NCBI RefSeq assembly: GCF_032854445.1
Contig: NC_088306.1
Location: 2,167,873 to 2,223,372, forward strand
DNA length: 55,500 nucleotides
DNA from: Liolophura sinensis
Taxonomy: Eukaryota; Mollusca; Polyplacophora; Chitonida; Chitonidae
Direction: 5' to 3'
In this document: positions 1 to 12,700 of the stretch, piece after piece
Numbering within the stretch: the stretch's first letter is position 1
Layout: the number at the start of each line of letters is the position of its first letter
Made by a program: the position numbers and the translations under genes
Notes under the pieces: model-generated
Told to the model about the DNA's origin: nothing
The model's input: the letters and a program-made list of their open reading frames with translations, nothing else
Database searches by the model: none

Positions 1-12
1 TTGTCTTTTCAG

Positions 13-161
13 AGGAGCAGTTCATTCTGAATCGAGTGGCAAATTCCGCCATTGACATCTACGCCATGGTCTCCATTTTGTCTCGGGCTTCAAGGTCGTT
101 AAGTCAAGGTCAGAGCTCGGCCAGTCATGAGGCAAATATCTGCAAGGTTTACTGTGATGAG
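13..161 (+). CDS. ACADVL: ACADVL penultimate coding exon
   Basis: 149 nt following a TCTTTTCAG acceptor. It begins with 2 nt of a split codon and encodes 49 residues from EQFILNR to KVYCDE, ending in phase 0 before GTGAGG. The SRASRS motif is typical of the VLCAD/ACAD9 C-terminal helical region. Confidence 0.9.
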
Positions 162-855
162 GTGAGGCCATCTTAGTGTTTTTCTTTTGTTTTGTTTTTT
201 TTTCAATGTCTCGTAGATTGATAATAAAAGAAAAAGAAGTAGACATCATTTTACACATGCGGATTAATTACAAGTGAGAAATGCATCAGCAATGAAGTAT
301 GTTAAGTTATATGTATGTAATACCCCGTTGTTCAACAGCAAAAACTCACGTAGGCTATTCATCATGTATAAATTGCACTGAACGTTGCTTTTTCATATGC
401 AAAAAGGTTGAGGAATTAAGGTATATATGTTTTGGATTGCGGCTAAAGCCATACTCAAGATTTTTTTCACAAGACCTTCTTGTAAATTATACTAGTACAT
501 TTCAAGATATTAAAGAAGGTGCTAAGGTGAGAAACAAGGCACTAAGCAATAAGTAACACCCATTGTACATGGGTTCTGCACCTAGGCCCTTTGTGATTTT
601 TCAGTGGCTATGAGCAGAATGCTGAGTGTATTGGAGCTGTGTGCTAAGTAAATACATGTATGTGCCGCAGGTGTTTCTGACTCTTCTAGTTTACTGACTA
701 ACCTCTTGTTTTTGCAGGCATCGGACAGAATTCGTGACAATCTCAAAGCCACGTACAGCTCCTCATCCATCACAAACTTTAACCGGCTTGCGGAGATCTC
801 AGATGACGTCATTCAGAACGGAGGCACAGTTCAGTCTCACCCCCTCGGGTTTTGA
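13..855 (+). CDS. ACADVL: Very-long-chain acyl-CoA dehydrogenase, C-terminal part (last two coding exons)
   Basis: Two spliced exons (13-161 and 718-855) encode the C-terminal end of a mitochondrial acyl-CoA dehydrogenase, which catalyses the first, FAD-dependent step of long-chain fatty-acid beta-oxidation at the inner membrane. The first exon reads through NRVANSAIDIYAMVSILSRA, typical of the VLCAD/ACAD9 C-terminal domain. The last exon ends GGTVQSHPLGF before TGA, which resembles the VLCAD ending (GG-x-V-x-S-x-PLGF) more than the ACAD9 ending. Intron 162-717 has a consensus GTGAGG donor and a TTTGCAG acceptor, and the phases fit. The catalytic and acyl-CoA-binding domains lie left of the window, so the gene is partial by position and not broken. 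ACAD9 is the alternative. Confidence 0.9.
365..425. repeat. Short dispersed repeat in ACADVL last intron
   Basis: About 60 bp containing GCAAAAAGGTTGAGGAATTA. The same segment, diverged, is found at about 44556-44606 and in inverted orientation at about 2757-2800. Three copies in one window point to a dispersed mobile family, possibly the end of a MITE. Confidence 0.5.
718..855 (+). CDS. ACADVL: ACADVL terminal coding exon with stop
   Basis: 138 nt (45 residues plus TGA). It starts ASDRIRDNLKATY and ends SHPLGF. It is in phase with the previous exon and preceded by a pyrimidine-rich TTTTTGCAG acceptor. Confidence 0.9.
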   Translation, partial: ASDRIRDNLKATYSSSSITNFNRLAEISDDVIQNGGTVQSHPLGF

Positions 856-1070
856 GACAGAAGAACTTAGCTGTACAATAGTTGTAATTGTAAAAGTACT
901 ATATGTAACATACACAAGCAATCATCGCTGATACATGTTATTTATACAACCGAAGGCTTGATGGCTGCCGCCATGCAGGTGTCTGTAGTATATGTGATAT
1001 ACACAAGCAAGCATTGCTGATATGTATTATTTATACAAGCGAATTAAAGCTTTATAGAGCTCCTACCATG
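856..1070 (+). other. Probable ACADVL 3' UTR with candidate ATTAAA signal
   Basis: Sequence directly after the stop. A variant polyadenylation hexamer ATTAAA lies at 1043-1048, but the true cleavage site cannot be fixed from sequence. A short segment (AGTATATGTGATATACACAAGCAA-like) is loosely duplicated within it. Confidence 0.35.
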
Positions 1071-2339
1071 GATGTGTCTTTAATTAGGCAAGTACTGTAC
1101 ATTTAATGTTCATGTTGTAGACATACAAAGTCATTTATGACACCTACATTTAAGGTTAATTAATGTAGCCAATTTATAAAAATGCTCGATCTACAATTCC
1201 TCAGGGCTAAATGTCGCTCATTTAAACAAATGTTCTACATGTGATCAAAGATATTCTCAGGAGAATGTTAGATTATTTTTGTGTTTGCTTATGTTTGTGT
1301 GTGAGGGAGTTTAGTGGATGCAGTCCTGTCCCACATGCTGTTTTGTGTGAATTAACTGTGCAAATGTAACATATCAAACTTAAGCTGATGTTTATCTCGC
1401 TATATTATTAGCTGGATACATTTAAATATAAAAGCTGAGCATTCTTTGTGACAAACTTTGTATACTCATGACCTCTTACGACATGTTCTACCGTTCAGAC
1501 TTTGGGCATAGCCGACCATTTGTTCTGTCAACTAGTCTGTGAAATGTGAACAAGGTGATTACAAAACGAGGTGTAGCATGTGGACTGAAATGATTCCAAT
1601 GTGGAGTGGTTCTGATGTCATCAAATTTGACTAGAAGTTGGCATTTCAAATGGCATGTTGTGAACATAACTGAAGGAAGACATCTTGTGCAATGCATTAC
1701 AATGCAACAACAACAACATTTTTATTGACGGAAGTATAGATCTTAAGTAGGAGGAAGTAATGTACATGTAATATAAAAATGTTATGATCTTAAGTAGGAG
1801 GAAGTAATGTACATGTAATATAAAAATGTTATATCATGTTTTGTTTGTATTAACATGTGACTTTATATCGTGTGTGGGTGTGGGGAATACGGGTGGGGTG
1901 GGGTGAGCTGCAAGTAAGGAACCTGTTTATGATCAATTCCTCGAGCAAAATTGTATTTATATGTGCAAAGTCAACAAAAAAATGTTATACTATATACCTA
2001 CAAGTTGATACAATATTTGCAAAGGAGATAACATTGCTGTTAATGGTCTTAAGGTTGGGCTGGTTGTTCCAGAAAGCAAAAAAATAGTAAAGTAGTGATA
2101 TGTGAGATACCGCCATGCAAAATGTACATATGCACCTGGGAGTGTGTTTTTTACTAGTCTTCCGTAATCGGGAGAAGATCCTTCCAAAATGAGTTCAAAA
2201 CAAAATGCAAAGCACTGAAATTAAAACGTAACTTTTTTACATATAGATTTATTTTATTCTTAGTTATCCTTGCTGTTCAGTTTCCTGTTCAACTAACTCA
2301 ATTATTTACATTGGATTTGGGATGAAACCAGGTACAGCT
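1071..2339. other. Intergenic, no gene seen
   Basis: AT-rich sequence between ACADVL and the carrier gene. It holds one 47-bp tandem duplication (listed separately) and a segment at about 2021-2090 (GGAGATAACATTGCTGTTAA) that recurs, diverged, at about 4251-4315. Short open frames here show no recognisable protein. Confidence 0.5.
1741..1834. repeat. 47-bp tandem duplication
   Basis: Two back-to-back, almost identical copies of a unit starting TCTTAAGTAGGAGGAAGTAA. The second copy begins at 1788. Confidence 0.85.
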
Positions 2340-2756
2340 GAGTGCAGAGAGAACCACTGTACTTCAGCAGCCTGAGCTCTTGACATACCTCTTCCACATG
2401 GCTGTAGACAAACGGACAAGTTCAAGCTTATTAATCTACTTTGCATATTATCCAAGCTTGGAAAACCTCCTTTCCTCGATCAATCTGAAGTGTGAGAACT
2501 GCAGCTTCATATCTAAATCTGGATGTGTTCAGGTCACTGCACAGGTCAATTGGTATGAAATGGACGTCAGACAAAATCACACTTTACAGAGAGATTTGCA
2601 TGTTATCGAGTACACTCCTTGTCAAATGTTAGTCCTTTAAGTTTGCAGAAAATTTACGTTGATACTTTGGAATTAGGATTGCATGAATTGTATCTCAAGG
2701 ACGGAAGACACCAAATGTAAATCCTCACACAAGTTTGAAAGCGTCCAGCAAAGAGG

Positions 2757-2805
2757 TACCCTAATTCCTCAACTTTTTTGCATATGAAAAAGCAGCTTTT
2801 AGGAT
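2757..2805. repeat. Inverted copy of the short dispersed repeat
   Basis: CCTAATTCCTCAACTTTTTT and the following GCATATGAAAAAGC are the reverse complement of the segment at 365-425. Confidence 0.5.
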
Positions 2806-3044
2806 AATTTAAGCACATTTACAGTTGCTTTTGGGAGACAAAACTACATTGGTTGGAATGGCCCATTTCAGGGCTTCACAAATAGTATAATTTTATCAGC
2901 CTCCACAGAGACAGGCCTTCGGAATATGCTGGAAAAACCCTGCAAAGACGTGAGAAGCACCAAAGTGTGAATTTTTAAAATTGTTGAGCCAGTGCTGTGC
3001 TCCAGAGTTATATGTATGATCATATTGATACATGTAAACTGAAC

Positions 3045-3240
3045 GACTTACAGCAAGGAGAAAAACCAGAGCAGTGACGACAGTGTGATAGTTGGCAAGC
3101 GGTCATACAAAACCGGTGAAGCACGGCCTCTTGTCATTTTACCTGTTAGGGTTTTATTTTAAATGTTCATGCAAATGCATAAAAAGTCGCAAAATACATG
3201 TCCCCTAGCACCATGGGTTAAGCAGAGTTAGGTTAAAAAG
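3045..3240. repeat. Dispersed repeat, CATAGAGAGTAAAACCAGAG family, copy 1
   Basis: Carries ACCAGAGCAGTGACGACAGT, a conserved GTGAAGCACGGCCTCTTGTC and CCTAGCACCATGGGTTAAGC. The same order of blocks occurs at 36391-36870, 43612-43890 and 43972-44262, so this is a dispersed family about 200-280 bp long. No coding frame is seen. Confidence 0.75.
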
Positions 3241-4240
3241 AAGGTGCAGAAAGGTTCTATATTTTAGACGTCACTGTTCTTGAATTACCCAAAATTTGTG
3301 GACTTTAATATGATTGTTAAATACCCTATTAAAAAATTTTTCACGAAGAAACCACCAGATAGCCCAGGATAAACCACCAACATTTGGTAAGTTTGTGGTG
3401 AACTTTTCCATAATCACGAGAGTTATAGGTATGCACACCTTAGTTATTGGTGGAAGACGAGTTCTACAAGTAGTTTAGGGTAAAAAGGGCCCACAGGTGT
3501 CGTCAACAGCTTCGTCAACATTCAACATCATCAATAATGAGAGTAACCATGCACATCTTGCCTTCAGTAGCACAATCATCACAAGCCATGTCTAAAAGAT
3601 GACGGTCTTGTGCATTTATTGATTTGAAAGTTTTTTGTTTGTTATATTATCATAGGGCACACGTACCTGATTTATGACATGTATGGAAGTCAGTTTCCCA
3701 TTACATATTGAAAAAACAACACAACAGTATTTATCTGACAGATACCTGTATTCTCCCTCATACATAATACAGTTCCAGTCGGAAAAGAAATGGTAATATG
3801 CAACCCACGTGTTGTAGATAATGAGCACACTACTGAAATACGTAGTACTATACATGTACCGAGGTGCCCATGACGACGAAGCACCGGTATCAGATACACC
3901 ATAATAATACACACAGGATTTTGGTACATTTTCATTAAGGTACATGTACAGCCACAGAAGCAGACAAAAATATTTGTAAAATTTTTTTTTTGTCTAGTTC
4001 TATGATTGTACGGACATGCATCTAGTAAGACACAGATCTAGGGTACAGCTATAGGTACAACTCCTCACATATATCTATGGATAACGACCATTGCATCAGA
4101 GGAGTGGAACTTCATCTCATTGGCCAATACATAGACCCTCGTCATGCATACATGAAACCACACCCACCTTCTCAATGTCAGTGCGCAAACTTCATGTGCA
4201 ATCCGCACACGCTTTCACACTTCCAGTAGTATGTATTGGC
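3241..4240. other. Intergenic, no gene seen
   Basis: AT-rich sequence with overlapping short open frames on the - strand near 3616-3945. Two frames overlap in the same DNA, neither has domain-like composition, and no splice-consistent coding signal was found. Confidence 0.4.
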
Positions 4241-4244
4241 ATGA

Positions 4245-4330
4245 ACAATAAGGGGAGATAACCTTGCTGTTAGTGGTCTTCTGTTGGAGCTAGTTACTCA
4301 AAAAAGCAAAACCCAAAAAAAAATACTGGG
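4245..4330. repeat. Dispersed repeat with GGGGAGATAACCTTGCTGTT
   Basis: Shares the block GGAGATAAC-x-TTGCTGTTA, the following AGTGGTCTT and a poly-A-like end (AAAAAAGCAAAA) with 2021-2090. It is probably a short dispersed element. Confidence 0.4.
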
Positions 4331-4447
4331 GTAGCAGTACCTACATGTAGCTACAACTGGGGATAGGCATGTCAACTGACGTACAACTAAAAGATCTGGA
4401 AGCTGTGAAGATGGAAACCGCTGTGGTGGTGTATTACCTGAGGACTC

Positions 4448-4558
4448 GATCAGAAAGTGATCAAAGGCTAAGCTGGTTATAACTGATCAGAAAGTGATCA
4501 CAGACTAAGCTGGTTATAACTGATCAGAAAGTGATCACAGACTAAGCTGGTTATAATT
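4448..4558. repeat. Three 37-bp tandem units
   Basis: Unit begins GATCAGAAAGTGATCA at 4448, 4485 and 4522. The unit contains a short inverted pair (TGATCA), and the last two copies are nearly identical. Confidence 0.85.
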
Positions 4559-4559
4559 G

Positions 4560-7500
4560 CCAGTACACATCCATATGTTTAGGACAATCAGGATTACAAA
4601 GTCAGGTTGGCTACAATCAACTCTGCCTACAACTGATCCCTGAAATTGGATCTTACTGTCGTTGCATTTAAAATACGAGCTTGCTATGCCACAGACTGTG
4701 AGTTCACTCTAAAACCCGACCATGCGTAGGGGGCTACAGGGATGCCGATCTCGAACACCCAACAAGCACACTGTGAACACTCTGGTACCACACAATTTCC
4801 TAAATTCTGAGAAAAACACTGGAAATTAGCAGCCCTACTTTAACACACGCAGCCCAGTAAATAACATATCCCGACGATTCTGGTTCAAATTTCAACAGTA
4901 ATTAACACGACAGTTTTTTCTGATTTTTTTTTTTGATGTCCAGCCCATTTGATCTAGGAGTGTTTTCTCCCATCCCCATGATACAAAATAACTAAATAAA
5001 AACTAGCAATATTAACAAGAGGCTAAAAGCATTTAAGCATCAGACTAATACCATTCTCATCAGAAACACAATACGACGACATTTTAATACAGGTAGCACA
5101 AACCATTCACGTCACATTATCGGGAGGTTAACACTGAGCAGTGATTTGCCAATGGGGGACTCGAAGACAAGATACACAGCACGTCCAAATGACAGCAGAA
5201 CACATTGTTTTCTTCTGTGACATGTCAGTGGGTGTGTAGGTCTACTTCATATGTGTGCTATAAGTGCACGTAAACCGATAACTGTGACACAATAAAGGAA
5301 AGAACAAATGAGCTCACAGCTTTGGACCATCTTGGTTCATGCATGAAGGTGTTTTACAAGTTCCCCGCTACAAAACATCAAAATTATGCAAATGAAAACT
5401 AGAAAACAGAACAAATGAAGCACTCAATCAAAAAAGCTAAACTAACATAAATGACCCTGTGATAAGAAAAAGAAATGGACAAAATATTAACAATATTAAA
5501 TACAGGTCTCTTAAGACAATCATGCAGCTGCAAAATGAGCCACAAAATCACCGCTGCAGCATACATGCTGTCATCAGTTGGTGATTTTACAACAGAATTC
5601 TAACAAGCCACAGACTAACAGAATCATTTCACTGTACCGGTACAGAAATTATACAACATAAGCAACTCTGCCATTCCAACAACAAAAGTGTCGTAAACAG
5701 AAAACTGACTGAATACTGATGTGAAGAATCGTTGTTCGAACTAGAGCTACGTGAATGTTCTGTTACCATTATTATTGTTAAATTAACTAACTTTAAACAG
5801 AGTTTATAAACATGCTGTGCACAAAGGCATAAAGATGATTGTTGTCTGAAAAAGGTAAAAAAATATACATGTATATTTCCTCAGAAAGCCCTAATAATAC
5901 AGGTATTTTCAAAAGTAGCACACATATACAAGCACACCCAATTAGGGCTTGCAAATCTGACACATTTCAACCATTGTCATAGAACATTCATGTAAGATGA
6001 CATAAGCATAAATATAATCACCAGATGAAATGGGCGTGACATAACAGATTGATCAAGAGCAATGAGCAGGTTTGTGAAGTTTTAAAAAGTCTACTTCATA
6101 CATGTTATTATATCTGTGTTATGGGGTTTACAGTTCTCTTGGGTAAAAGGTTTCACAAAATACAAAACGCCTTTCTCCATCTTCTATGCCTGCAAAATTA
6201 AGTTATCCAAAATTTACTGCAGTGTTACAATTTTCTCTTTTACATGTTTTATTAAGGAATTTTTATTGAGAAACGTTTTTACATTAATTTGGATAAAAGT
6301 GTGCATTTTCAGCACTGGCTTACCTGCAGTCGACCATTATGATTAATCGTGAATCACAAACTAAGCAATTTTTCTGCCAACTCCACATGCGCACCACAGA
6401 CACACTGCTGGCAAGCAACTGGCATGCCGTAAGTGTGGCCAGACAGTACTTATAGCCTGGTTTATACTTGTTGACTCTGCTACTCTCTTCTAAATGACGT
6501 CTTTTGACAACTTTGACAACCTTGTACTGAAGTTGCAGACGCCGAATTGGGCTGATAGCCAAGGGCACAAAAAGAAATAGTGCTGGCCACACATGTGCAT
6601 GCACAAATTACTTCTAAAATGTACATTTCAGTATAGTTCTTTTGTACTGTTAAATTGTATCCAAAATTTGGAGGTTTCAGAATTTCTTTTTTTTTGTCAT
6701 AATCTATACTTCTATTTTTTTTTTTTTTTTGGCACAGGTGTTTATCAAACATGTTGTACTGTACTTTAATGTAAATGCCGATGGTAAATTTAATTTTAGT
6801 TATTTCTATATTTGATATTGCTCAATTGCTTTTCCTTTTTGGAGACTACGACACTGACATATCAGTGCATGTATGTGTACAAAATATTGCTGATAGCATG
6901 GAAGTTTACAAACTATTTCATGTTAAGTTGTTAAAACTTTCAGTCAGCCATTGCACATCTTTGATTCCTTATTTCAAACAACCCTGTATATGCACTTTGA
7001 TACCATAACGAATTGACATCCACCTCATTATAATTATAATATTAACCACACGTAAGAACTGGTCAAGAAACAAAAAACAAAAAAACTATCACAAGTGAAA
7101 TGTTCAGGTACCGCAATATTCTGATTCAAAGTATCACAAAACTGTCACAAAATATGTGTGAGTTAGCGTAACACAGTCCTTCACAGTCATACTCAAGGAA
7201 ACATTTCTATGTACAAATATAGTGCTTTCACAAAACTTAACACAACGATCACCAAAAACAAACAAACAAGAAGTCACAGAAAATACAACAACAGCACGAG
7301 CCCAGGTTAGCTTACCGCTGGAATTATCTGAGACAGAATTTATAACCTGGTGTTCATCATACAACTTCATTTTTCACCTTTGAATTTTGGAGTTTTCATA
7401 CAGTATTTCTCAGCGCACATTCACCTGTTTTAAGGGCCTTCAAATCCATCATCATATTATATCATATAACCAGTTTGAGGGAGGCGAAATCAGACTTCAG

Positions 7501-8167
7501 CAGATGTCTGGTGAATATACATACAGTAACCATGGTAACCCTACTAAAAAATGTATCATTATTTGATGAAAATTTTCAACAGCTAATCTTGTTGTGGTCG
7601 AGAAAAAGGACGGGACTTACTGCCCATGTAAATCACATGCTGCTTCATTAAATATTTACGGTATCCGCATAAACCCCCACATTAAATAGATCATATACTG
7701 CATGTTGAATCATTGCACTTTGTAATTACATATCTTGCTCTCGGGGGTCACCTTGGAAACAAGTACCCGTTTTAGTTCAAATTACAATCCATGAAGAACT
7801 AGACTTACATGTACTTTTTTTTACAGTGGCTAAACTTTACCAAACACTGGAATGGAAGTCCAGTGCATACCAGGTTGATAAAACGGCAAGTATAAATTCT
7901 TTTCTTTGTTCAACAATTCTAAAGGAAATATTTTAGCGCCAGGCGATCTTGAACAAAGGTAAGACAGCACAAAATGGCCCTACAAGTGCCCTCATATATT
8001 ACTGTCACAAAGGCCCTTACAAACAATGAAAATCAATCAGTGATAAAATGCTCAATTACATGTACATCTGCATATTCAAGAGCATACCCTCTTCGGAAAC
8101 TGCTGAACAAAGTGTGGTAAAAATAAGTATGGCAAGGAGGTATTTTTTAACAAAACATCATGACATA
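4560..8167. other. Long intergenic stretch, no gene seen
   Basis: 3.6 kb of AT-rich DNA with no exon-like frame that I can assign. The only internal structure noted is a weak inverted repeat: GCATGC followed by GTGTGGCCAG near 6423-6444 recurs inverted near 6583-6602, so a small decayed TIR element of about 180 bp is possible. Confidence 0.4.
6423..6603. mobile_element. Possible small decayed TIR element
   Basis: GCATGC plus GTGTGGCCAG at the left end matches the reverse complement of the right end, CTGGCCACAC followed by GCATGC. No clear target duplication. Tentative. Confidence 0.3.
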
Positions 8168-8169
8168 TA

Positions 8170-8406
8170 CAGGGTGTCCCAGAAGTTGTGCACCATCCTG
8201 ATTTTCATTTTTTTTTTCTGTGTTTCAGATTTAATACTGATTTTAAATTTTTTCTTTCTTTAAGAGTTATGTAAAGGCTAATAAACCAACAGTACAAGAA
8301 AGAGCTGAACTGGTTTTTGTGTTTGGAAGAGATGGGGCAACACACCGCTCTGTAGCTCAAGCATTCAACCTCAACCCGGATGGTGTACGACTTCTGGGAC
8401 ACCCTG
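8170..8406 (+). mobile_element. Mariner-like deletion derivative with TA target duplication
   Basis: 237-bp element. The left end begins CAGGGTGTCCCAGAAGTTGT and the right end is its near-perfect inverted copy over about 31 bp with three or so mismatches. TA flanks both ends (8168-8169 and 8407-8408), as in the Tc1/mariner superfamily. Between the ends the + strand encodes a remnant beginning TVQERAELVFVFGRDGATHR, followed by SVAQAFN. This resembles the N-terminal helix-turn-helix of a transposase. The catalytic domain is absent, so the copy is non-autonomous. It sits in intergenic DNA downstream of the carrier gene. Confidence 0.85.
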
Positions 8407-8619
8407 TATAATGTATTAGATACACTGTGGCTTTCCTGCTCTGACTGCTCATGTCACAATGACCACAAGGTTATACCGTAAAATCAGCTGTCTGTACCTA
8501 CATATTAAAGCTGTTGAGATTAATATTATGTTACATGTGTGTGGAAAACTACAGTAAAAAAATGCAATCAAGCGTGTACGCCACAACTCCAGAGTAGAAG
8601 GGCTTCAGGTGTCGCTACA

Positions 8620-8836
8620 TGCACCCCAATTCTTCTAAAATTTGGGACAGATATTAGCAGTGTTGAAAGTAGAATATTACATTTCTTTACCAGCCTGTTG
8701 GAAAAGTAAAGATATGTTGTTCATTAGATGGTCTAACCATGTGAGAAAAAAGAAACACATCAGTCCGGCTACAATTACATATATATTGACTAAAATGAAA
8801 AGGCCAGGTGTCCCACAAATTAGAAGAAATAAGCTA
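8620..8836. mobile_element. MITE, family B, copy 1
   Basis: The left end has AATTCTTCTAAAATTTGGGA and the right end has TGTCCCACAAATTAGAAGAA, imperfect inverted copies of each other. The interior ATTAGATGGTCTAACCATGT occurs in reverse complement within the copy at 36058-36286. Two diverged copies in opposite orientation define the family. Confidence 0.7.
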
Positions 8837-8839
8837 CAT

Positions 8840-9730
8840 ATACAAATGTACGCTACAAATGCAGTATTCTGTAGCTTCTTGGCATACTCCTCACAGCAAA
8901 TGCACTCCACTCAATGGTTGTTTACTACCACCACCAGACAAGCTTGACATTTGGAGCCTGTGAAACACAGGCTTGCTTAGGCTTAGCCTCACTACTGATG
9001 TCCTCGCACAGACCAGTAGGGTTCCTCAATAAAACTGCTTCAGGTGTAATGATGTGCAAACTTTGAGACATGGTTACAGATGAAGATAAGGCATATGCAT
9101 CCTGCATTGAAAGAAACAAAGGTTGAGACATCTTGTGTTTTCCTGATATCATTTCCTGCCTTGTCACTGTGACCCCAGTGACCTTGGCGTTGTTCAAGTT
9201 TTTTTTTTACATCATTTGTGAGTGGTGGATGTGATGAGTAATACTAGAGAGCGGAGATAGCGCTATATGGGGTATAGCTCCTGGATCCGGATACATAAAT
9301 GTTCAAAATGGAGTAGAAAACCAAGAGTTGTGGGTATGCTGTAGTATTTACACATAGCTCCTCAGTACAGGCACAATACAGAAAGGTGTAAAGTAACTTC
9401 CATTCTCCTTCCTCACAGCAGGTTAAATAGACGATCAAACTTGCAGCTTCAATGGATCATGAGAATGAGCAATGAGCAAATAAATAGATGAGAATGCTTC
9501 TGCATTGAAAAATCTGGTTGTCATTCCCACTGGAAATGTTGCAGATGAGACAAATCTACTGGGTTGTGGGTGGGGGTAGCTGGTCTAAGGAACACCTGCC
9601 TGTCTCGCCTTCATAACAGAGCACACGGGTATGAGAGTACAATCCAAGACCACACCCTGAACAGAGCACGCACGCCCAAGCACCCACAGGGGTGATTCCA
9701 AGTTTTCACTGGGTTGTCTCCCCCTGGGAG
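8840..9730. other. 3' flank and probable 3' UTR of the carrier gene
   Basis: On the - strand this follows the stop codon of the carrier. No unambiguous AATAAA was identified on the - strand close to the stop, so the 3' end is not placed. No other gene is seen. Confidence 0.35.
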
Positions 9731-9769
9731 TTAGTAGACTCTCTTCAACTGTTCATAGGTCATGAAGAA
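9731..9769 (-). CDS. SLC25A30: Carrier exon 10 with stop
   Basis: 39 nt encoding [12 protein letters not shown] and TAA, preceded by a CACTCCAG acceptor. This is the expected C-terminal end of SLC25A14/A30 proteins. Confidence 0.9.
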   Translation of the reverse strand, partial: FFMTYEQLKRVY

Positions 9770-12700
9770 CTGGAGTGACTGGTCAAGGGAAAGTGAGAAG
9801 ACAACGTTAACAAAACTAAATAATGGAAAAACAAAGGCGTAACACTGACTGGCCAATGTCTAATGCCATACTATACGTGAAATAAAGGCATTTTAGGGGC
9901 CAAATCCTAAACATCTCAAATTAAGATGTCAAATTGAGCTCTAAATAGATCACTGGCTCCTCAGATAGAATTTTACATTTCAATTCCTGGACAAGCAAAA
10001 ATATTTAGCATGACCAGAGTACCCAGAATACAAGGACTTCCTTTGGCAAGTAAATGTTGAACTTCCCCACAGGTAATGCACAAAACCGTCTTCATCCTCA
10101 TGAAGTTTCAAAACAATTTTCAATTTCTCCAAAATTTTTGGACAACTACCGATGTTTCCAGTTCCTATGAAGCCAAACAAATAGACAGACAGACAGAGGC
10201 AACAGACAGACAGACAGAGGCAACAGACAGACAGACAGGGGCAACAGACAGACAGACAGACACCACACAAAAGGATACAATGATGTTCCACGGTCCCAGT
10301 CTGACCCATGTGGGGATAAAACCTTTGTACAATGCCAGAGCACCTTCTGTCTTCACCGTCTGTAACAAATCACAGTCAGGTTAATCTCAGTCAAATGAAT
10401 GACTGATTGAGCTTTAATGCCAATATTTCAGCCATATCATATAACAAACATGTATGATAGTACAATCAGGAAACAACTCCTGTATGGATTTTGCAATGAA
10501 AATGGAAACCCCGAAAACTAGCAACGGAACACATCTAAAAACAGCTAAAAACTCGCATATGGTATCCAAGCTACCAAACAGCTTGCTTGTAGGAGACGAG
10601 TTAAAAAAACAGACCATTAAATATTTCAAACATTTAAGGATATAGCATACCAACTGTTATACCTATGATATAGACCATCTAATGGAACTGATGATGACTT
10701 AATTTACTTAACTTATTTTAATTCTATTATTTTAATTTCTCACTCGTACAATGGCGGTCAGTATTATGAACAGAGGAAAGCAAATGGGTAACTCATAAAA
10801 CTCTTTCCCGCCTGTATCAAGATGGTTCAAAGCCGTGAACAAATTTGTTCTCTCCTTTATTCCGTCACAAGTATTGGTATACGTGCGCTCATAAAACATA
10901 TATAAAGTACACACATACTACACAGAACGATGGGATCTGCTGCTGTCTGGATCTTCTGTGTACCTCAGTGTCGAGTCTCCCATTGCCTGAGGTAAAGAAC
11001 CACCCACAGCCAAGTTACTGACACATTTTCCCATGTGAGCCATACGGATCCGCTTTTCATATTGCTGGAAGTTACCCAGCATTAGACTGCAAATGGGGGC
11101 ACGAACAATGTCAACCGCATACTGTCAACATGGTTCCTTGAACACTCATCAAAACAAGCTGAAAATTGAGGCTGTCTTAGGCTGGGATTGATCCTGCACC
11201 TTGTGTGTCCTAGCGACTGAAAGACAAGTATGTTTTAATCCTTCAGCAACGAGCGCCAATCTATCGTTGACCGTGGATCTCCCCGGTTTCTCCCCACCAT
11301 ATGGCCAGCCGCCATCACATAAGTGAAATGTTCTTGAGTACAGAATAAAACCCCAATCAAACAAATAAATCACTACAAGCCCCTCCTGAACTTCTGATGT
11401 GTCCCCCTTGTTACCCAGGTGCCCTCACCTGAACGACACAATCCAGGGACGAGGTGTAGATGGCAGGAGTGGCGGTGCTGGGGGTCATAACAGCAGCTTT
11501 TAAATTCCTCTGGCTCATCAACCGTGTCTGCAACAACAACACCAACCCAAACATCAAACACCAGTACTGTAAGCATTCAGTCACTCTTACTGCTAATCTC
11601 TTCTTGAGCTAAAAGTATCTGAGCTCCTTAATATGGTTAAGTATTTAAAGAAATCAAAATAATATTTACACACATGGAGACTTCTATCATATTTTCTAGA
11701 CTGACCAATTGGAGCATATTAATACAAGGATTTAAAAGTTATATGTGTAGTTGGGTTATTTTTTTCAGATTTTACTGTAATAAGTCAGCACTACAATTAT
11801 AGGAGCGCTTCGAGTTCATAGTCCTTCTGTACCATGTGACCTATCAAAGATGTCAGACAACTAAATTTGGCTAAATTTACTTTAACATGGGCAACAGGAG
11901 ATAGGTTTCACAAAAAGTTATTTTGAGTAGACAAACAATGGACAAAACTGAAGAGCTGAATGTTTGTTAACTGAAGAAGTTCCTCAATCAATAAGGTACC
12001 TTTCGTTCCACTGGCTCAAATGGGGGATCGGTAAACTAATGTCACCAAAAGTTCATAGCCTTTTTGACAAGTCACATGATACAGATAGTAAGACATTTTT
12101 TACCATTAGCGACTGAAGAGATCAAAACTGCCCTAATAAGACGAAAAAAAAAAAAAAATGGAGAAATTTGGCAATTACACTTTTAGCAACGTTACTTGTA
12201 CTTACTCAGTCTAGAGTTAAATCGACACAATGTACTATACATGTTCAGGGGGAAACACCTGGTTCTAATTATGGAATACATTTGTAGCTATAATACTCTG
12301 TGTATGTGAAAAATATACAGCATAGACTGGGCAACCATGTAAAAATTGAATGCTTACGTGTGTTTGTAGCTATAACTACTTGTATGTGTGTGTATGAAAT
12401 ACTTGGTGTATGTGTTAAAATATACAGCATAGACTGGGCAACCATGTAAAAATTGAATGCTTATTTGTGTTTGTAGCTATAACTACTTGTATGAGTGTGT
12501 ATGAAATACTTGGTGTATGTGTTAAAATATACAGTATAGACTGGGGAACCATGTAAAAATTGAATGTGTACGTGTGTTTGTAACTATAACTACTTGTATG
12601 TGTGTGTATGAAATACTTGGTGTATGTGTTAAAATATACAGCATAGACTGGGCAACCATGTAAAAATTGAATGCTTACGTGTGTTTGTAGCTATAACTAC

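Noticed and set aside
3616-3945. Two overlapping - strand frames (109 and 81 codons)
   Set aside because: Both occupy the same DNA in different frames, and neither resembles a protein family.
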